Shown here in pieces: positions 9,567 through 18,530 of a stretch of DNA of 64,000 nucleotides. The translations under genes were made by a program, and so were the position numbers. Each line of letters begins with the position of its first letter. Position 1 is the first letter of the stretch. The notes beneath the pieces are model-generated. The model was not told the origin of the DNA and did not search any database. It saw only the letters and a program-made list of their open reading frames with translations. This DNA comes from Rhizobium bangladeshense (GTDB taxonomy: Bacteria; Pseudomonadota; Alphaproteobacteria; Rhizobiales; Rhizobiaceae), in contig NZ_CP071614.1 of NCBI RefSeq assembly GCF_017357245.1, positions 310,001 through 374,000 on the forward strand, written 5' to 3'.

Positions 9567-10427
9567 GTGCAGGTTTTGCAGAACGGACGCTTCGCGGTTT
9601 CGACCTGGTCGCTGCATCGGCTGCTCGGCACCGTTTATGCCTATAGCCCCGATCCCGGCAAGAGCGCGGCGCCAAAACAGCCATATGGTCCCGGCGGTGC
9701 GGCGCTGATCGACATGCCGGCAGCGCTCGCCGCGCGCGGTATACACCGGCTGGAAGTCTGCTCCTTCCATCTGCCGAGCCTTGATGCCGCTTATTTGAGT
9801 GAACTCAGCGACGCGATGGCGTCGTCGAACGTGCTGTTCCAGACCCTGCTCGTCGAGGACGGCGATCCAAGCGACCCCGCAACGGCCGAACGCGACGTCA
9901 GATGGATGGCAGAATGGATCGATATCGCGGCTGCGCTCGGGGCGCAAAGGATGCGCGTCATCGCCGGCAAGCAGAAGCCGGTGCAGGAAAACCTTGCCCG
10001 CGCCGCCCGCAACCTTGGCTGGCTGGCCGAAGAGGCGGAGGGCAGCAATGTGCGTGTCGTCGTCGAAAACTGGTTCGATCTGCTGCCGTCCCCCGTCGAA
10101 GTGAACTGGCTGCTGGACCGGCTGGACGGCAGGGTCGGGCTCAACGGCGACCTTGGCAACTGGGCGGCACCGGCCAAATACAAAGGCCTGGCCGATATCA
10201 TGGGTTGGGCGGAAATCTGCCACGCCAAGGCCGATTACGCCGCCACCGGCCTCGATGCGGACGATTATCGCAAGTGCCTGGAGATGTGCGAAAAGGCCGG
10301 TTACGCCGGTCCTTTCACGCTGATCTACGACTCGCCGTTCTTCGCCGACGAATGGGACGGCATTCTGCTGCAAAAGCAGTTCATCGAGGGTTTCCTGCGC
10401 GAGGCGCCGGCGCGCAGCATTGCTTAA
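9567..10427 (+). CDS. Sugar phosphate isomerase/epimerase-like TIM-barrel protein
   Basis: A 286-residue protein of the xylose-isomerase-like TIM-barrel superfamily. Candidate metal-binding positions lie in the usual strands: LEVCSFH, VVVENWFDL, NGDLGNW and CHAKADY. The start is a GTG after GGAGGAAAGC. It converges on betC with an 18-base gap. Members epimerise or isomerise sugars and related polyols; the substrate cannot be read from the sequence. Confidence 0.78.
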   Translation: MQVLQNGRFAVSTWSLHRLLGTVYAYSPDPGKSAAPKQPYGPGGAALIDMPAALAARGIHRLEVCSFHLPSLDAAYLSELSDAMASSNVLFQTLLVEDGDPSDPATAERDVRWMAEWIDIAAALGAQRMRVIAGKQKPVQENLARAARNLGWLAEEAEGSNVRVVVENWFDLLPSPVEVNWLLDRLDGRVGLNGDLGNWAAPAKYKGLADIMGWAEICHAKADYAATGLDADDYRKCLEMCEKAGYAGPFTLIYDSPFFADEWDGILLQKQFIEGFLREAPARSIA

Positions 10428-10445
10428 ATACCAAGGACTTCGCGC

Positions 10446-11960
10446 TTATTCCTGGCGCGGGAACCTCTGGCTTTCCTCCAGCACGTTCAGATCCATGTGG
10501 TTGCGCATATAACGCTCCGAGGCTTTCTGCAGCGGCTGATAATCCCACGGATAATAGGCGCCGTTGCGAAGTGCTGCGTAAACCACCCAGCGGCGTGCCT
10601 GGCTCTCGCGTACGGCCGCATCGAAATCTGACAGGTTCCAACGTCGCCCGGCCTGTTCGACAAGCCGAGCCAAGGTGTCGGCATGCGCCGGGTCGGCCGC
10701 CAGATTCTTGAGTTCTTGCGGATCGGCCTCGAGATCGAACAGCATAGGCGGATCCTTCTCGCAGAGCGATAGCTTATATCGCCCATCCCTCAGGCAGACG
10801 AGCGGCGCTTCGGAGCCTTCCGCGGCATATTCCATCGGCACGGGGCCGCGGCTGCCGGTGCCTTGGGCAAGCGGTGCAAGATCCCAGCCCTCGGTCCACG
10901 GTCTCAGCGAAGCGATGTCGATCCCGACGAGGCCGGCGAGCGTCGGCGTCACATCGAGGGTGGAGACGGGTTGGTCGATGCGCTTAGGCTTCCAGCCTGG
11001 TGCCGCAATCATCAGCGGAACGCGGGCAGAACCTTCGAAGAAGTTCATTTTGAACCAGAGGCCGCGATCGCCGAGCATGTCGCCATGGTCGGACACGAAG
11101 AGGATGATGGTGTTGCCGCCCATGCGGCTGCGTTGCAGGACGTCGAGAACCTCGCCGATCTTTTCATCGACATAGGAGATATTGGCGAAATAGCCGCGTC
11201 TTGCCCGCCTGATCTGTTCGCGGCTGATATCGAATGCATCGTGGTCGCAGGCCCTCATCAGACGCTGCGAATGCAGGTCCTGCTGAACATACGCGATCGG
11301 CGCAACCGCCGGGTCGAGGGCCGGGCAGTCCTCATAGAGATCCCAGTATTTGCGCCGTGCGACGTAGGGGTCGTGTGGATGCGTGAAGCTGACGGTCAGG
11401 CACCAGGGGCGCTCGTCATGGCCACGCGAGAGGTCGTAGAGTTTCCGCGTGGCGTGATAGGCGACCTCGTCGTCATATTCCATCTGGTTGGTGATTTCGG
11501 CCACGCCGGCGCCGGTGACCGAGCCGAGATTATGGTACCACCAGTCGATGCGCTCGCCAGGCTTGGTGTAGTCAGGTGTCCAGCCGAAATCGGCAGGATA
11601 GATATCCGTCGTCAGGCGCTCTTCGAAGCCGTGCAGCTGGTCGGGGCCGACGAAGTGCATCTTTCCCGAAAGCGCCGTCTGGTATCCGGCCGCGCGCAGA
11701 TGATGGGCATAGGTCGGGATATCGGACGCAAATTCGGCCGCGTTGTCATAGACCCGCGTCCGGCTCGGCAATTGTCCGGACATGAAGGAGGCTCGCGCCG
11801 GCGCGCAGAGCGGACTTGCCGTATAGGTATTGGCGAAACGCACCGAGCGCTCAGCCAGCGATTTCAGATGCGGCGCGTGAAGAAAATCGGCGGGGCCATC
11901 GGGAAACAATGTCCCGTTCAACTGATCTACCATCAGGATAAGGAAGTTAGGGCGCGCCAT
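10446..11960 (-). CDS. betC: Choline-sulfatase
   Basis: A 504-residue type I sulfatase that hydrolyses choline-O-sulfate to choline and sulfate. The formylglycine motif CAPAR is at residues 52-56 (Cys52 modified), with metal-site residues in MVDQLNG and FVSDHGDM. Long stretches, such as FADTYT-like N-terminal blocks and the SQARRWVVYEALRNGAYYPW-like tail, match Sinorhizobium BetC as I remember it. The ATG at 11960 was chosen over one 16 codons upstream because the protein then begins with the sulfatase core. Unlike the betICBA operon, it stands alone beside a divergent LysR gene. Confidence 0.93.
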   Translation of the reverse strand: MARPNFLILMVDQLNGTLFPDGPADFLHAPHLKSLAERSVRFANTYTASPLCAPARASFMSGQLPSRTRVYDNAAEFASDIPTYAHHLRAAGYQTALSGKMHFVGPDQLHGFEERLTTDIYPADFGWTPDYTKPGERIDWWYHNLGSVTGAGVAEITNQMEYDDEVAYHATRKLYDLSRGHDERPWCLTVSFTHPHDPYVARRKYWDLYEDCPALDPAVAPIAYVQQDLHSQRLMRACDHDAFDISREQIRRARRGYFANISYVDEKIGEVLDVLQRSRMGGNTIILFVSDHGDMLGDRGLWFKMNFFEGSARVPLMIAAPGWKPKRIDQPVSTLDVTPTLAGLVGIDIASLRPWTEGWDLAPLAQGTGSRGPVPMEYAAEGSEAPLVCLRDGRYKLSLCEKDPPMLFDLEADPQELKNLAADPAHADTLARLVEQAGRRWNLSDFDAAVRESQARRWVVYAALRNGAYYPWDYQPLQKASERYMRNHMDLNVLEESQRFPRQE

Positions 11961-12056
11961 TTGGAATTGCCTTTTGCTATTGGAAGATTTTATTGAAACG
12001 CCTATCATCTCACCTGTAAAGGCTGCTTTTTTCGATGGCTTCTCAAAGGGATTTTT

Positions 12057-12965
12057 ATGTCAGAACGACCGCCTGAGCTCGGATGGATGCGCCTGTTCGT
12101 CGAGATCGCCAGGCTCGGGAGCTTTTCAGCGGCTGCAACTCTTCTCGGGCTGACCCAGCCAGCCGTGAGCTACCAGATCCGCCGGCTGGAGGAGCAGTTC
12201 GGCGTCACCCTGCTGCGCCGGCGGCATCGCGGGGCCGAACTCACTGCCGAGGGCGAGCGGCTTCTTGAGGTCACCGCAAAAGCGATCGGCGACATCGATG
12301 CCCTCGCCCGCAGTTTCAGGGTCGAAGCTCAAAGACCGGTCGTCAGACTCAGGACCGATTACGCTTTCTCGGCGCTCTGGCTGATCCCACGTATGGATGG
12401 CTTTCGCCATCTGCATCCGGAAACGGATATGCAGATCGTCGCGACGCAGCGGCTTGCCGCCGGATTTCGCGACGAGGCAGATGTCGCGGTGGTTTTCGGT
12501 ACGCGGGCGGAATTCGGCTCTGTCGGTACGCTGCTGTTGCCGGAGAGGATCGTGCCCGTCTGCACGCAGGGATTTCTCGATCGCAACGGCCCTTTCGACG
12601 ATCCAGGACAGCTTGCCAAGGCGCGGCTCATTCATCTCGATGCGCCGCTGCCATCACCCTGGTTCGACTGGCGCAGCTATTTTGCCGAATTCTCGGTCCT
12701 GCGCGACATCAATGCCGGTCGCGGCGATATCAGTTTCAATACCTATTCATTGGTCGTTCAAGCCGCTCTGAGCGAGCAAGGGGTGGCGATCGGCTGGATG
12801 GGCCTGGTTGATACGCTTCTTTCGGCACGCATGCTGCTGGAAGCCGGCCCGCCGCTGGAGGCGCCCGACCACGGTTACTGGCTGGTGCCGCCGCGATCTC
12901 GGAACATCCACAGCGAGAGGCTGAGCGCCTGGCTGTCGGATGAGGTGAAGAGAAATGGTGGGTAA
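12057..12965 (+). CDS. LysR-type regulator, probably of choline-sulfate use
   Basis: A 302-residue LysR protein: N-terminal winged helix with the classic SFSAAATLLGLTQPAVSYQI helix-turn-helix at about residues 22-41, then an effector-binding domain. The short RLRTDYAFSALWLIPRMD block and divergent position 96 bases from betC fit the LysR subgroup associated with choline sulfatase genes. The shared intergenic segment 11961-12056 should contain its binding site; I could not define an operator by eye. Confidence 0.85.
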   Translation: MSERPPELGWMRLFVEIARLGSFSAAATLLGLTQPAVSYQIRRLEEQFGVTLLRRRHRGAELTAEGERLLEVTAKAIGDIDALARSFRVEAQRPVVRLRTDYAFSALWLIPRMDGFRHLHPETDMQIVATQRLAAGFRDEADVAVVFGTRAEFGSVGTLLLPERIVPVCTQGFLDRNGPFDDPGQLAKARLIHLDAPLPSPWFDWRSYFAEFSVLRDINAGRGDISFNTYSLVVQAALSEQGVAIGWMGLVDTLLSARMLLEAGPPLEAPDHGYWLVPPRSRNIHSERLSAWLSDEVKRNGG

Positions 12966-13053
12966 CGGTTGCATTTCTCGTCGGGAGAAGCCTTGTCATT
13001 GGCAATGGCGACCGACATTGTGGGATCGCATCTAAGGAGAAGGTGGCTGACGC

Positions 13054-13254
13054 ATGCGAGCGATCGGATATGTCATCGGACTGCTTATGGTCCTGCTCGG
13101 CCTGATCTGGATCGGGCAGGGAAGCGGCTATTTTCCCTATCCGGCGTCCAGTTTCATGATTGCCCAAAAGATCTGGATGCTCTGGGGCGCCGTTCTGGCG
13201 GTTGCGGGCATCGTCGTGATGGTCATCAGCTCGCGGCTGCACCGCAGAGGATGA
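13054..13254 (+). CDS. Small two-pass membrane protein
   Basis: 66 residues, almost wholly two membrane segments (IGYVIGLLMVLLGLIWI and IWMLWGAVLAVAGIVVMVI) joined by a short polar loop, with a basic C-terminus (SSRLHRRG). The SD (AAGGAGAAGG) lies 11 bases before the ATG. No known function; similar short proteins are common in rhizobia. Confidence 0.6.
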   Translation: MRAIGYVIGLLMVLLGLIWIGQGSGYFPYPASSFMIAQKIWMLWGAVLAVAGIVVMVISSRLHRRG

Positions 13255-13316
13255 ATTGCTGCTGCCGTTTGGCGGCAATCCGGCCGTTGACGGCCTGTCG
13301 AAATGAGGAGAATGGC

Positions 13317-14111
13317 ATGAGCGCAGCTGAAATCGATGGCTTTGCGGACCGGATCAGGAAGCATCGAGGCGGCATGATCTCCGGCTGGGTCGGCATCCCC
13401 GACGCCATGCTCGTCAACCATCTGGCGCAGGAAGCTTTCGATGCAGTCGTGCTGGATATGCAGCATGGGATGTGGGACATGCAGTCGGCGGCAAACGCCG
13501 TCGCTCAGACGCGTCTTGCCGGCAAGCCGGCCATCGCGCGCATTCCCGTCGGCGATTTCGCCTCGGCCTCGCGGCTGCTCGATGCCGGTGCCTCCGGTGT
13601 CATCGCGCCGATGATCAATTCGGCCGAGGATGCGCGAGCGCTCGTCAGGACCACGAAATATCCGCCCCTCGGCGAGCGCAGCTGGGGGCCATCTCTTGCG
13701 CTGAACCATTCCGGCCTGTCGGCCGATGCCTATCTCAAGAACGCCAACGAGCTCACCGTCGCCATCGCCATGGTCGAGACCCGCGCCGCCCTCGATGCGA
13801 TCGACGGCATTCTCGGGGTGACCGGCATTGACGGCATTTTCGTCGGCCCCGCCGATCTCTCGATTGCGCTGTCCAACGGTGACCAGGTGGCGCCGAACGC
13901 CGCCGAGATCGACAGCGCCATGCAGCACGCCGTTTCGCGCTGCCGCGCCCACGGCAAATTCGCCTGTGCCTATGCCGGCGACGGTGAGCGGGCCGGCGAA
14001 CTGCTGAAATTCGGCTTCGATCTGGTCATCGCCGGTGCGGAGACGGTGCAACTGCGCGCCGGCGCCCGCCGGGCGATCAATGCTGCGCGCAGGATCGCTT
14101 CCGGCGGCTGA
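13317..14111 (+). CDS. HpcH/HpaI family aldolase
   Basis: A 264-residue class II aldolase that cleaves or forms 4-hydroxy-2-oxo acids. Family residues are present: His50 (LDMQHGMWD), Arg75 (AIARIP), metal ligands Glu154 (AMVETRAAL) and Asp180 (FVGPADLS). The ATG at 13317 follows GAGGAG by seven bases; a longer frame back to 12969 overlaps the small membrane-protein gene and was rejected. It ends seven bases from the convergent gene at 14119. Natural substrate unknown. Confidence 0.88.
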   Translation: MSAAEIDGFADRIRKHRGGMISGWVGIPDAMLVNHLAQEAFDAVVLDMQHGMWDMQSAANAVAQTRLAGKPAIARIPVGDFASASRLLDAGASGVIAPMINSAEDARALVRTTKYPPLGERSWGPSLALNHSGLSADAYLKNANELTVAIAMVETRAALDAIDGILGVTGIDGIFVGPADLSIALSNGDQVAPNAAEIDSAMQHAVSRCRAHGKFACAYAGDGERAGELLKFGFDLVIAGAETVQLRAGARRAINAARRIASGG

Positions 14112-14118
14112 GCTCGTC

Positions 14119-14796
14119 TCAGCGGGCCAGTTTAACCGCCAGCCAGATCACATGCCGGGCGCCGCGCTTGCGGTTGGCCCGGGTATTGACGACGTCGACG
14201 GGGAAGCCGCTGTCCTTCAGGCGCCGGGTGAAATCCGGATCGGGGCCGGACGACCAGACGGCGAGCACGCCGCCGGGACGAAGCGCGTCGCGGGCGGCGC
14301 GCAGGCCGGCGAAATCATAGAGCCGGTCGTTGGATTTGCGGGTCAGCCCATCCGGGCCATTGTCGACATCGAGCAGGATCGCATCATAGGCAGCCTTGCC
14401 GGCACGGATCGCCTCGCCGACATCGCCCTGGTGGATGACGACGCGCGGGTCGTAGAGGCAGCCTTTGAAGACCTCGGCCATCGGCCCGCGCGCCCAGGCA
14501 ATGACGGCGGGCACCAGTTCGGCGACGGTGACGGCGGCATCCTCGGGAAGAACGGCAAGGGCGGCACGCAGGGTGAAGCCCATGCCGAGCCCGCCGATCA
14601 GGATTCTCGGCGTTGGATGCGCCTTGATCCGCTCCCAGGCAAGGGTCGCCAGCGCCTCCTCCGAGCCGCTGAGGCGGCTGTTCATCAGCTCGTTGGCCCC
14701 GAGCATGATCGAGAATTCGCTGCCGCGCCGCTTCAGCCTGAGTTCGCCTTCTTCGCCGGGAATGGTCGCGGAATCGAGCTGGATCCAGGGCAGCAT
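14119..14796 (-). CDS. Spermidine-synthase-like methyltransferase-fold protein
   Basis: 225 residues with a Rossmann methyltransferase core: ILIGGLGMGFTLRAAL is the nucleotide-binding loop, VTVAELVPAV the acidic loop and YDAILLDVDNGPDG the strand-4 region. Family annotation is spermidine synthase-like, but the protein is short (true SpeE is about 280-300 residues) and lacks the N-terminal beta domain, so polyamine synthesis is not assured. Confidence 0.75.
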   Translation of the reverse strand: MLPWIQLDSATIPGEEGELRLKRRGSEFSIMLGANELMNSRLSGSEEALATLAWERIKAHPTPRILIGGLGMGFTLRAALAVLPEDAAVTVAELVPAVIAWARGPMAEVFKGCLYDPRVVIHQGDVGEAIRAGKAAYDAILLDVDNGPDGLTRKSNDRLYDFAGLRAARDALRPGGVLAVWSSGPDPDFTRRLKDSGFPVDVVNTRANRKRGARHVIWLAVKLAR

Positions 14797-14866
14797 GACG
14801 TTTTCGCCTCACATGAAAGGGACCGTCCCCTAGCACAGGGCGAAGAGCGAGGCCAGCAAGCGGGCC

Positions 14867-15766
14867 TCAGAGCATCCGAATGAAATGATCGGCTTCCACT
14901 TCGACGATCTCGTCCTGCGATGCGGCGGAACGGCGGCGGACATCGTCGACCTCGCCGGGCCTCAGGCGCGCCTTCGGATCGCCGAAGCGGACGTCGGGAT
15001 CGGGCACGGCTGAGAGCAGCAGTCTTGTATACGGATGCAACGGATTGTCGATCACCCGGGCGGTGCTGCCCCATTCGACGATCTGGCCGGCATACATCAC
15101 CGCGATGTCCTCGGCGACATAGCGGGCGGTCGCGATGTCATGGGTGATGTAGAGCAGGCCGAGATTCATCTCCTGCTTCATCTCGTTCAGCAGGTTGAGC
15201 ACGCCGAGGCGCACCGAAACGTCGAGCATCGAGGTCGGCTCATCGGCTACGATGACTTCAGGCTTGACGGCAAGGGCGCGTGCGATGTTGACGCGCTGGC
15301 GCTGGCCGCCGGAGAGCTCATGAGGATATTTCGGCGCAACGAGATCGGGATCGAGCCTAACGCGCTGCAGCAGTTCTCGGATCGTTGCGTCGATCTTGCT
15401 GCCGCCGATATCCGGCCTATGCAGCTTCAGTGGTCGCCGCAGATGGTAGGCGATCGTATGGGCCGGGTTGAGTGAAGCGAACGGGTCCTGGAAGATCATC
15501 TGCACGGAACGGCGATAACGGGCGATTTCGTCCGCCTTGGCCCCTTCGACCGGGCGGCCCTTATAGAGGATCTGCCCCGATGTCGGCTGATACTCGCGCA
15601 TCGCCATCCGGGCGCAGGTGGTCTTGCCGCTGCCGGATTCGCCGACGAGCGCCAATGCCCGGCCGGCATGCAGCGAAAATGAGATCGAGCGGGCAGCATG
15701 AACGGCGGATGCGCCGTGGCCGAAGGTCTTCGTTACCTGGTCTAGAGCGAGGATGGCATTGCTCAC
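14867..15766 (-). CDS. Oligopeptide/oligosaccharide ABC transporter ATPase (OppF type)
   Basis: 299 residues. Walker A GESGSGKTT, Q-loop [10 protein letters not shown], signature LSGGQRQRV, Walker B VIVADEPTSMLD and the switch histidine in ITHD are all intact, and the C-terminal HPYTRLLLSAVP motif is typical of the Opp/Dpp subfamily. It starts with GTG overlapping the stop of the preceding ATPase gene (GTGA). It is the last gene of the minus-strand importer operon that begins near 21744. Confidence 0.9.
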   Translation of the reverse strand: MSNAILALDQVTKTFGHGASAVHAARSISFSLHAGRALALVGESGSGKTTCARMAMREYQPTSGQILYKGRPVEGAKADEIARYRRSVQMIFQDPFASLNPAHTIAYHLRRPLKLHRPDIGGSKIDATIRELLQRVRLDPDLVAPKYPHELSGGQRQRVNIARALAVKPEVIVADEPTSMLDVSVRLGVLNLLNEMKQEMNLGLLYITHDIATARYVAEDIAVMYAGQIVEWGSTARVIDNPLHPYTRLLLSAVPDPDVRFGDPKARLRPGEVDDVRRRSAASQDEIVEVEADHFIRML

Positions 15767-16566
15767 AGCAGCACGCCTCCATGAAGCGAGGGGAAGGAGG
15801 CCCAGAGCTTCTTCGTATAGGCGTGCTTCGGCGTCTTGTAGATCGCCTCGGCGCCGTTCTGCTCAACGAGCTTGCCGGCAAGCATGATGCCGATGCGGTC
15901 GCAGAACTGCACCATGAGCCCGAGATCATGGGTGATAAACAGCACGGAGAAGCCGAATCTGCGACGAAGTTCGTTGATGCGCTGGAGGATCTCGCGCTGG
16001 ACAACAACGTCGAGCGCTGTCGTCGGCTCGTCCATGACGACGAGTTTCGGATCGAGCGCCATGCAGATGGCGATGACGATGCGCTGGCGCATCCCGCCGG
16101 AAAACTGGTGCGGATAGTCGCGCATGCGGTCCGGCGCGATGTCGACCAGTTTCAGCATCTCGGCGGTGCGCTCGCGGGCTTGCGCGCGGCTCATGTTCTT
16201 ATGGGTACGCAGCACATCGTAAAACTGAGCCTCGATGCGCAGCACCGGATTCAGCGAATTCATGGCGCTCTGGAAAACCATCGCCACCTCGCGCCAGCGG
16301 AAGGCGGCGAGCGCCTGCCGGTCGAGGCCGAGCACGTCGCGGCCGTCGAGCAGGATACGGCTCTCCTTGCGGATCAGTGCCGGCGGCCTGTGCAGGCGGC
16401 TGATGGCGAATGCGATGGTGCTCTTGCCGCAGCCGGATTCGCCGGCAAGACCGAAGACCTCGCCGGGGGCGACATCGAAGCTGACATCGTCGACGGCGCG
16501 AAAATCCTTCTCCTCGCCGATATAGTCGATGGAAAGGTTCCTCACGGAGAGCAGCGGCTGCGTCAC
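15763..16566 (-). CDS. Oligopeptide/oligosaccharide ABC transporter ATPase (OppD type)
   Basis: 267 residues, starting at a GTG that overlaps the permease stop and follows GGGGAGGG. Walker [10 protein letters not shown], signature FSGGMRQR, Walker [12 protein letters not shown] and FITHDLG are present. The frame continues upstream into the permease gene, but those residues do not resemble the family. It pairs with the OppF-type ATPase as a heterodimer. It is slightly shorter than usual OppD (about 320), lacking much of the C-terminal extension. Confidence 0.9.
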   Translation of the reverse strand: MTQPLLSVRNLSIDYIGEEKDFRAVDDVSFDVAPGEVFGLAGESGCGKSTIAFAISRLHRPPALIRKESRILLDGRDVLGLDRQALAAFRWREVAMVFQSAMNSLNPVLRIEAQFYDVLRTHKNMSRAQARERTAEMLKLVDIAPDRMRDYPHQFSGGMRQRIVIAICMALDPKLVVMDEPTTALDVVVQREILQRINELRRRFGFSVLFITHDLGLMVQFCDRIGIMLAGKLVEQNGAEAIYKTPKHAYTKKLWASFPSLHGGVLL

Positions 16567-17441
16567 AGGCGACCCTCCCCGGCACGCACGAGCAGGGACC
16601 AGCGCTTCAGGTGATTGCCGGTGCGAAGCCTCGGATTCGCGATCTCGTCGACGGCGAAGTTGAGCAGCGACATGCCGATGCCGAGGAAGGCAAGTGCGAA
16701 GCAGGGCGTGAGAATATCCCACCAGGCGCCGACTGAAAGCGCCGAAGCCTTCTGTGCATTGTAGAGCATGGCGCCCCAGGAGATTGCTTTGGGATCGCCG
16801 AGGCCGAGAAACTCCAGCGTCGCCTCGGTTATAATCGCGAAGATGACGCTGCCGATGAAATTGATGCCGACGATCGAGATCACGTTGGGGAAGATCTCGA
16901 ATGTCATGATGCGCCATTGCGGCTCGCCCATCATCTCGGCGGATTTGACGAAATCCTTCTGCTTGACGGAGAGCGTCTCGGCGCGGGTGACGCGCGCGCC
17001 CCAGGCCCAGGAAGTGGCGCCGAGGATGAGGGCGATGACCAGCGGACTTGCCTGGCCGATGAAGGCGGCGAGCACCAAGAGCAGCGGCAGATTGGGAACG
17101 ACGAGCACCATGTTGGTGAAGAAGCTGATGATCTCATCCGTCTTGCCGCCGCGATAACCGGAGATGATGCCGAGCGCTGTGCCGACGAAGGTGATCAGCA
17201 GGCCGGCGCCGAAGCCGACGGCAAGTGATGTGCGTGCGCCGTAGAGCAGACGGGCGAAGACATCCTGGCCGATGCGGGTCGTGCCGAGCAGATGATCGAG
17301 CGACGGCGGCTGATGCGGCCTGCCGGTGCGGGCAGCGGGATCATATTGCGTCAGCAGCGGCGCTGCGATCGCAACGACGACGATGACGGCGATGATGACG
17401 AGGCCGGTGAGCGCTTTGCGGTTTCGAAACAGGACCTTCAT
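16563..17441 (-). CDS. ABC transporter permease (OppC/DppC type)
   Basis: 292 residues with an N-terminal membrane segment (LVIIAVIVVVAIAAPLL), the LGTTRIGQDVFARLLYGARTS block diagnostic of DppC-like permeases, and a C-terminal EAA-type loop (MMGEPQWRIMTFEIFPN). It begins one base after the OppB-type stop and overlaps the OppD-type ATPase by four bases. Confidence 0.9.
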   Translation of the reverse strand: MKVLFRNRKALTGLVIIAVIVVVAIAAPLLTQYDPAARTGRPHQPPSLDHLLGTTRIGQDVFARLLYGARTSLAVGFGAGLLITFVGTALGIISGYRGGKTDEIISFFTNMVLVVPNLPLLLVLAAFIGQASPLVIALILGATSWAWGARVTRAETLSVKQKDFVKSAEMMGEPQWRIMTFEIFPNVISIVGINFIGSVIFAIITEATLEFLGLGDPKAISWGAMLYNAQKASALSVGAWWDILTPCFALAFLGIGMSLLNFAVDEIANPRLRTGNHLKRWSLLVRAGEGRL

Positions 17442-17442
17442 A

Positions 17443-18420
17443 TCATGCTCCCTTCAGCCGCGGGTCGAGCAAGATATAACTGACGTCGACGATGAAATTG
17501 GCGATGAGCATGGTCGCGGTCATGATCAGGAGCTGGCCCTGGATGACGGGGTAATCGCGGGCGAGGATCGCCTGGTAAAGAATGTTGCCGAGGCCGGGAT
17601 AGTTGTAGACGACCTCCGTCACCAGCGAGCCGCCGAGGATGGTGCCGATGGCGATGGCAAGGCTGGAGACGGTCGGCAGCAGGGCATTGCGCGCCGCATA
17701 CCAGAGCATCACATGCCGGTCGGACAGACCCTTGGCGCGGGCCATCACGATATAGTCCTCGCCGAGCAGATTGATCATGTTGTTGCGCATGGTGACGGTG
17801 AAGCCGCCGATCAGCACGGTGCAGAGCGTCACCATCGGCAGGATGCCGTGATAGGCGACGCTGCCGATATATTGCAGGCTGAGAGCCGGATCGAGCGATG
17901 GATCGGCGGCATAACCATTCGGGAACCAGCCAAGCGTGAAGCCGAAGATGAAGAGCACGATCAGCGAGGTGACCACTGCTGGTACCGAGGTCGCGAAGAT
18001 CGCGCCGACGGAGACGACGACATCGAACCTGCTGCCGCGCCGCCAGGCGGCGACGATGCCGAGGAAGGTGCCGAGCGCGAAGCTGACGATCGTTGCCGTT
18101 CCCATCAGGCCGACGGTCCAGACGAGAGCATGGCCGAGCACCGAAGTGACCGGCAGCGGGAAATATTTGATCGAGCGGCCAAGATCGCCGGTGAAGATAC
18201 TGCCGAGATAGGTGAGATATTGCTGCCAGAGCGGGCCGTCGACGAAACCGAAGGTGAGCTTCAGCGCCTGCAGGCTTTCCGGCGGCAATTCGGCGCCGGC
18301 GCTCGAAAACATGATCTGCACCGGATCGCCCGGCATCAGCCGCGGCAGGAAGAAATTGATCGTCGCTGCCGCGATGAAGGCTGCCATATAGAAGACGAGG
18401 CGGCGAAGCAGAAAAGCCAT
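17443..18420 (-). CDS. ABC transporter permease (OppB/DppB type)
   Basis: 325 residues. N-terminal membrane helix, a large periplasmic loop, PAVVTSLIVLFIFG, and the ARAKGLSDRHVMLWYAARNA coupling-helix segment identify a DppB-like permease. The ATG at 18420 has GGAG six bases upstream; an ATG 14 codons earlier lies in the palindromic region and was rejected. It is separated from the binding-protein gene by 110 bases holding a nested palindrome. Confidence 0.9.
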   Translation of the reverse strand: MAFLLRRLVFYMAAFIAAATINFFLPRLMPGDPVQIMFSSAGAELPPESLQALKLTFGFVDGPLWQQYLTYLGSIFTGDLGRSIKYFPLPVTSVLGHALVWTVGLMGTATIVSFALGTFLGIVAAWRRGSRFDVVVSVGAIFATSVPAVVTSLIVLFIFGFTLGWFPNGYAADPSLDPALSLQYIGSVAYHGILPMVTLCTVLIGGFTVTMRNNMINLLGEDYIVMARAKGLSDRHVMLWYAARNALLPTVSSLAIAIGTILGGSLVTEVVYNYPGLGNILYQAILARDYPVIQGQLLIMTATMLIANFIVDVSYILLDPRLKGA

Positions 18421-18436
18421 GGGAACTCCGTCGTGG

Positions 18437-18518
18437 CGGGAGTGGCGTTTCTGGAGGAGCATGATGTCTTCCGAAAACCGCTAACACTTTTCGGCATCAT
18501 GCTTCGACGCCACTCCCG
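18437..18518. repeat. Nested palindromic repeat within the importer operon
   Basis: Two concentric inverted repeats. The outer arms are CGGGAGTGGCG at 18437-18447 and its exact complement at 18508-18518. The inner arms are GCATGATG plus CCGAAAA (18459-18466, 18471-18477) facing TTTTCGG plus CATCATGC (18488-18502). It lies just downstream of the binding-protein gene and just before the permease. Such palindromes in rhizobia are often dispersed repeats (RIME-like) and in this position can protect the upstream mRNA. Confidence 0.75.
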
Positions 18519-18530
18519 AGATCATGATGC

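Noticed and set aside
10863..11996. 377-codon frame on the plus strand
   Set aside because: Antisense to betC, whose sulfatase motif is unmistakable.
12969..13316. N-terminal extension of the aldolase
   Set aside because: Overlaps the small membrane-protein gene and lacks aldolase sequence; the ATG at 13317 has a strong SD.
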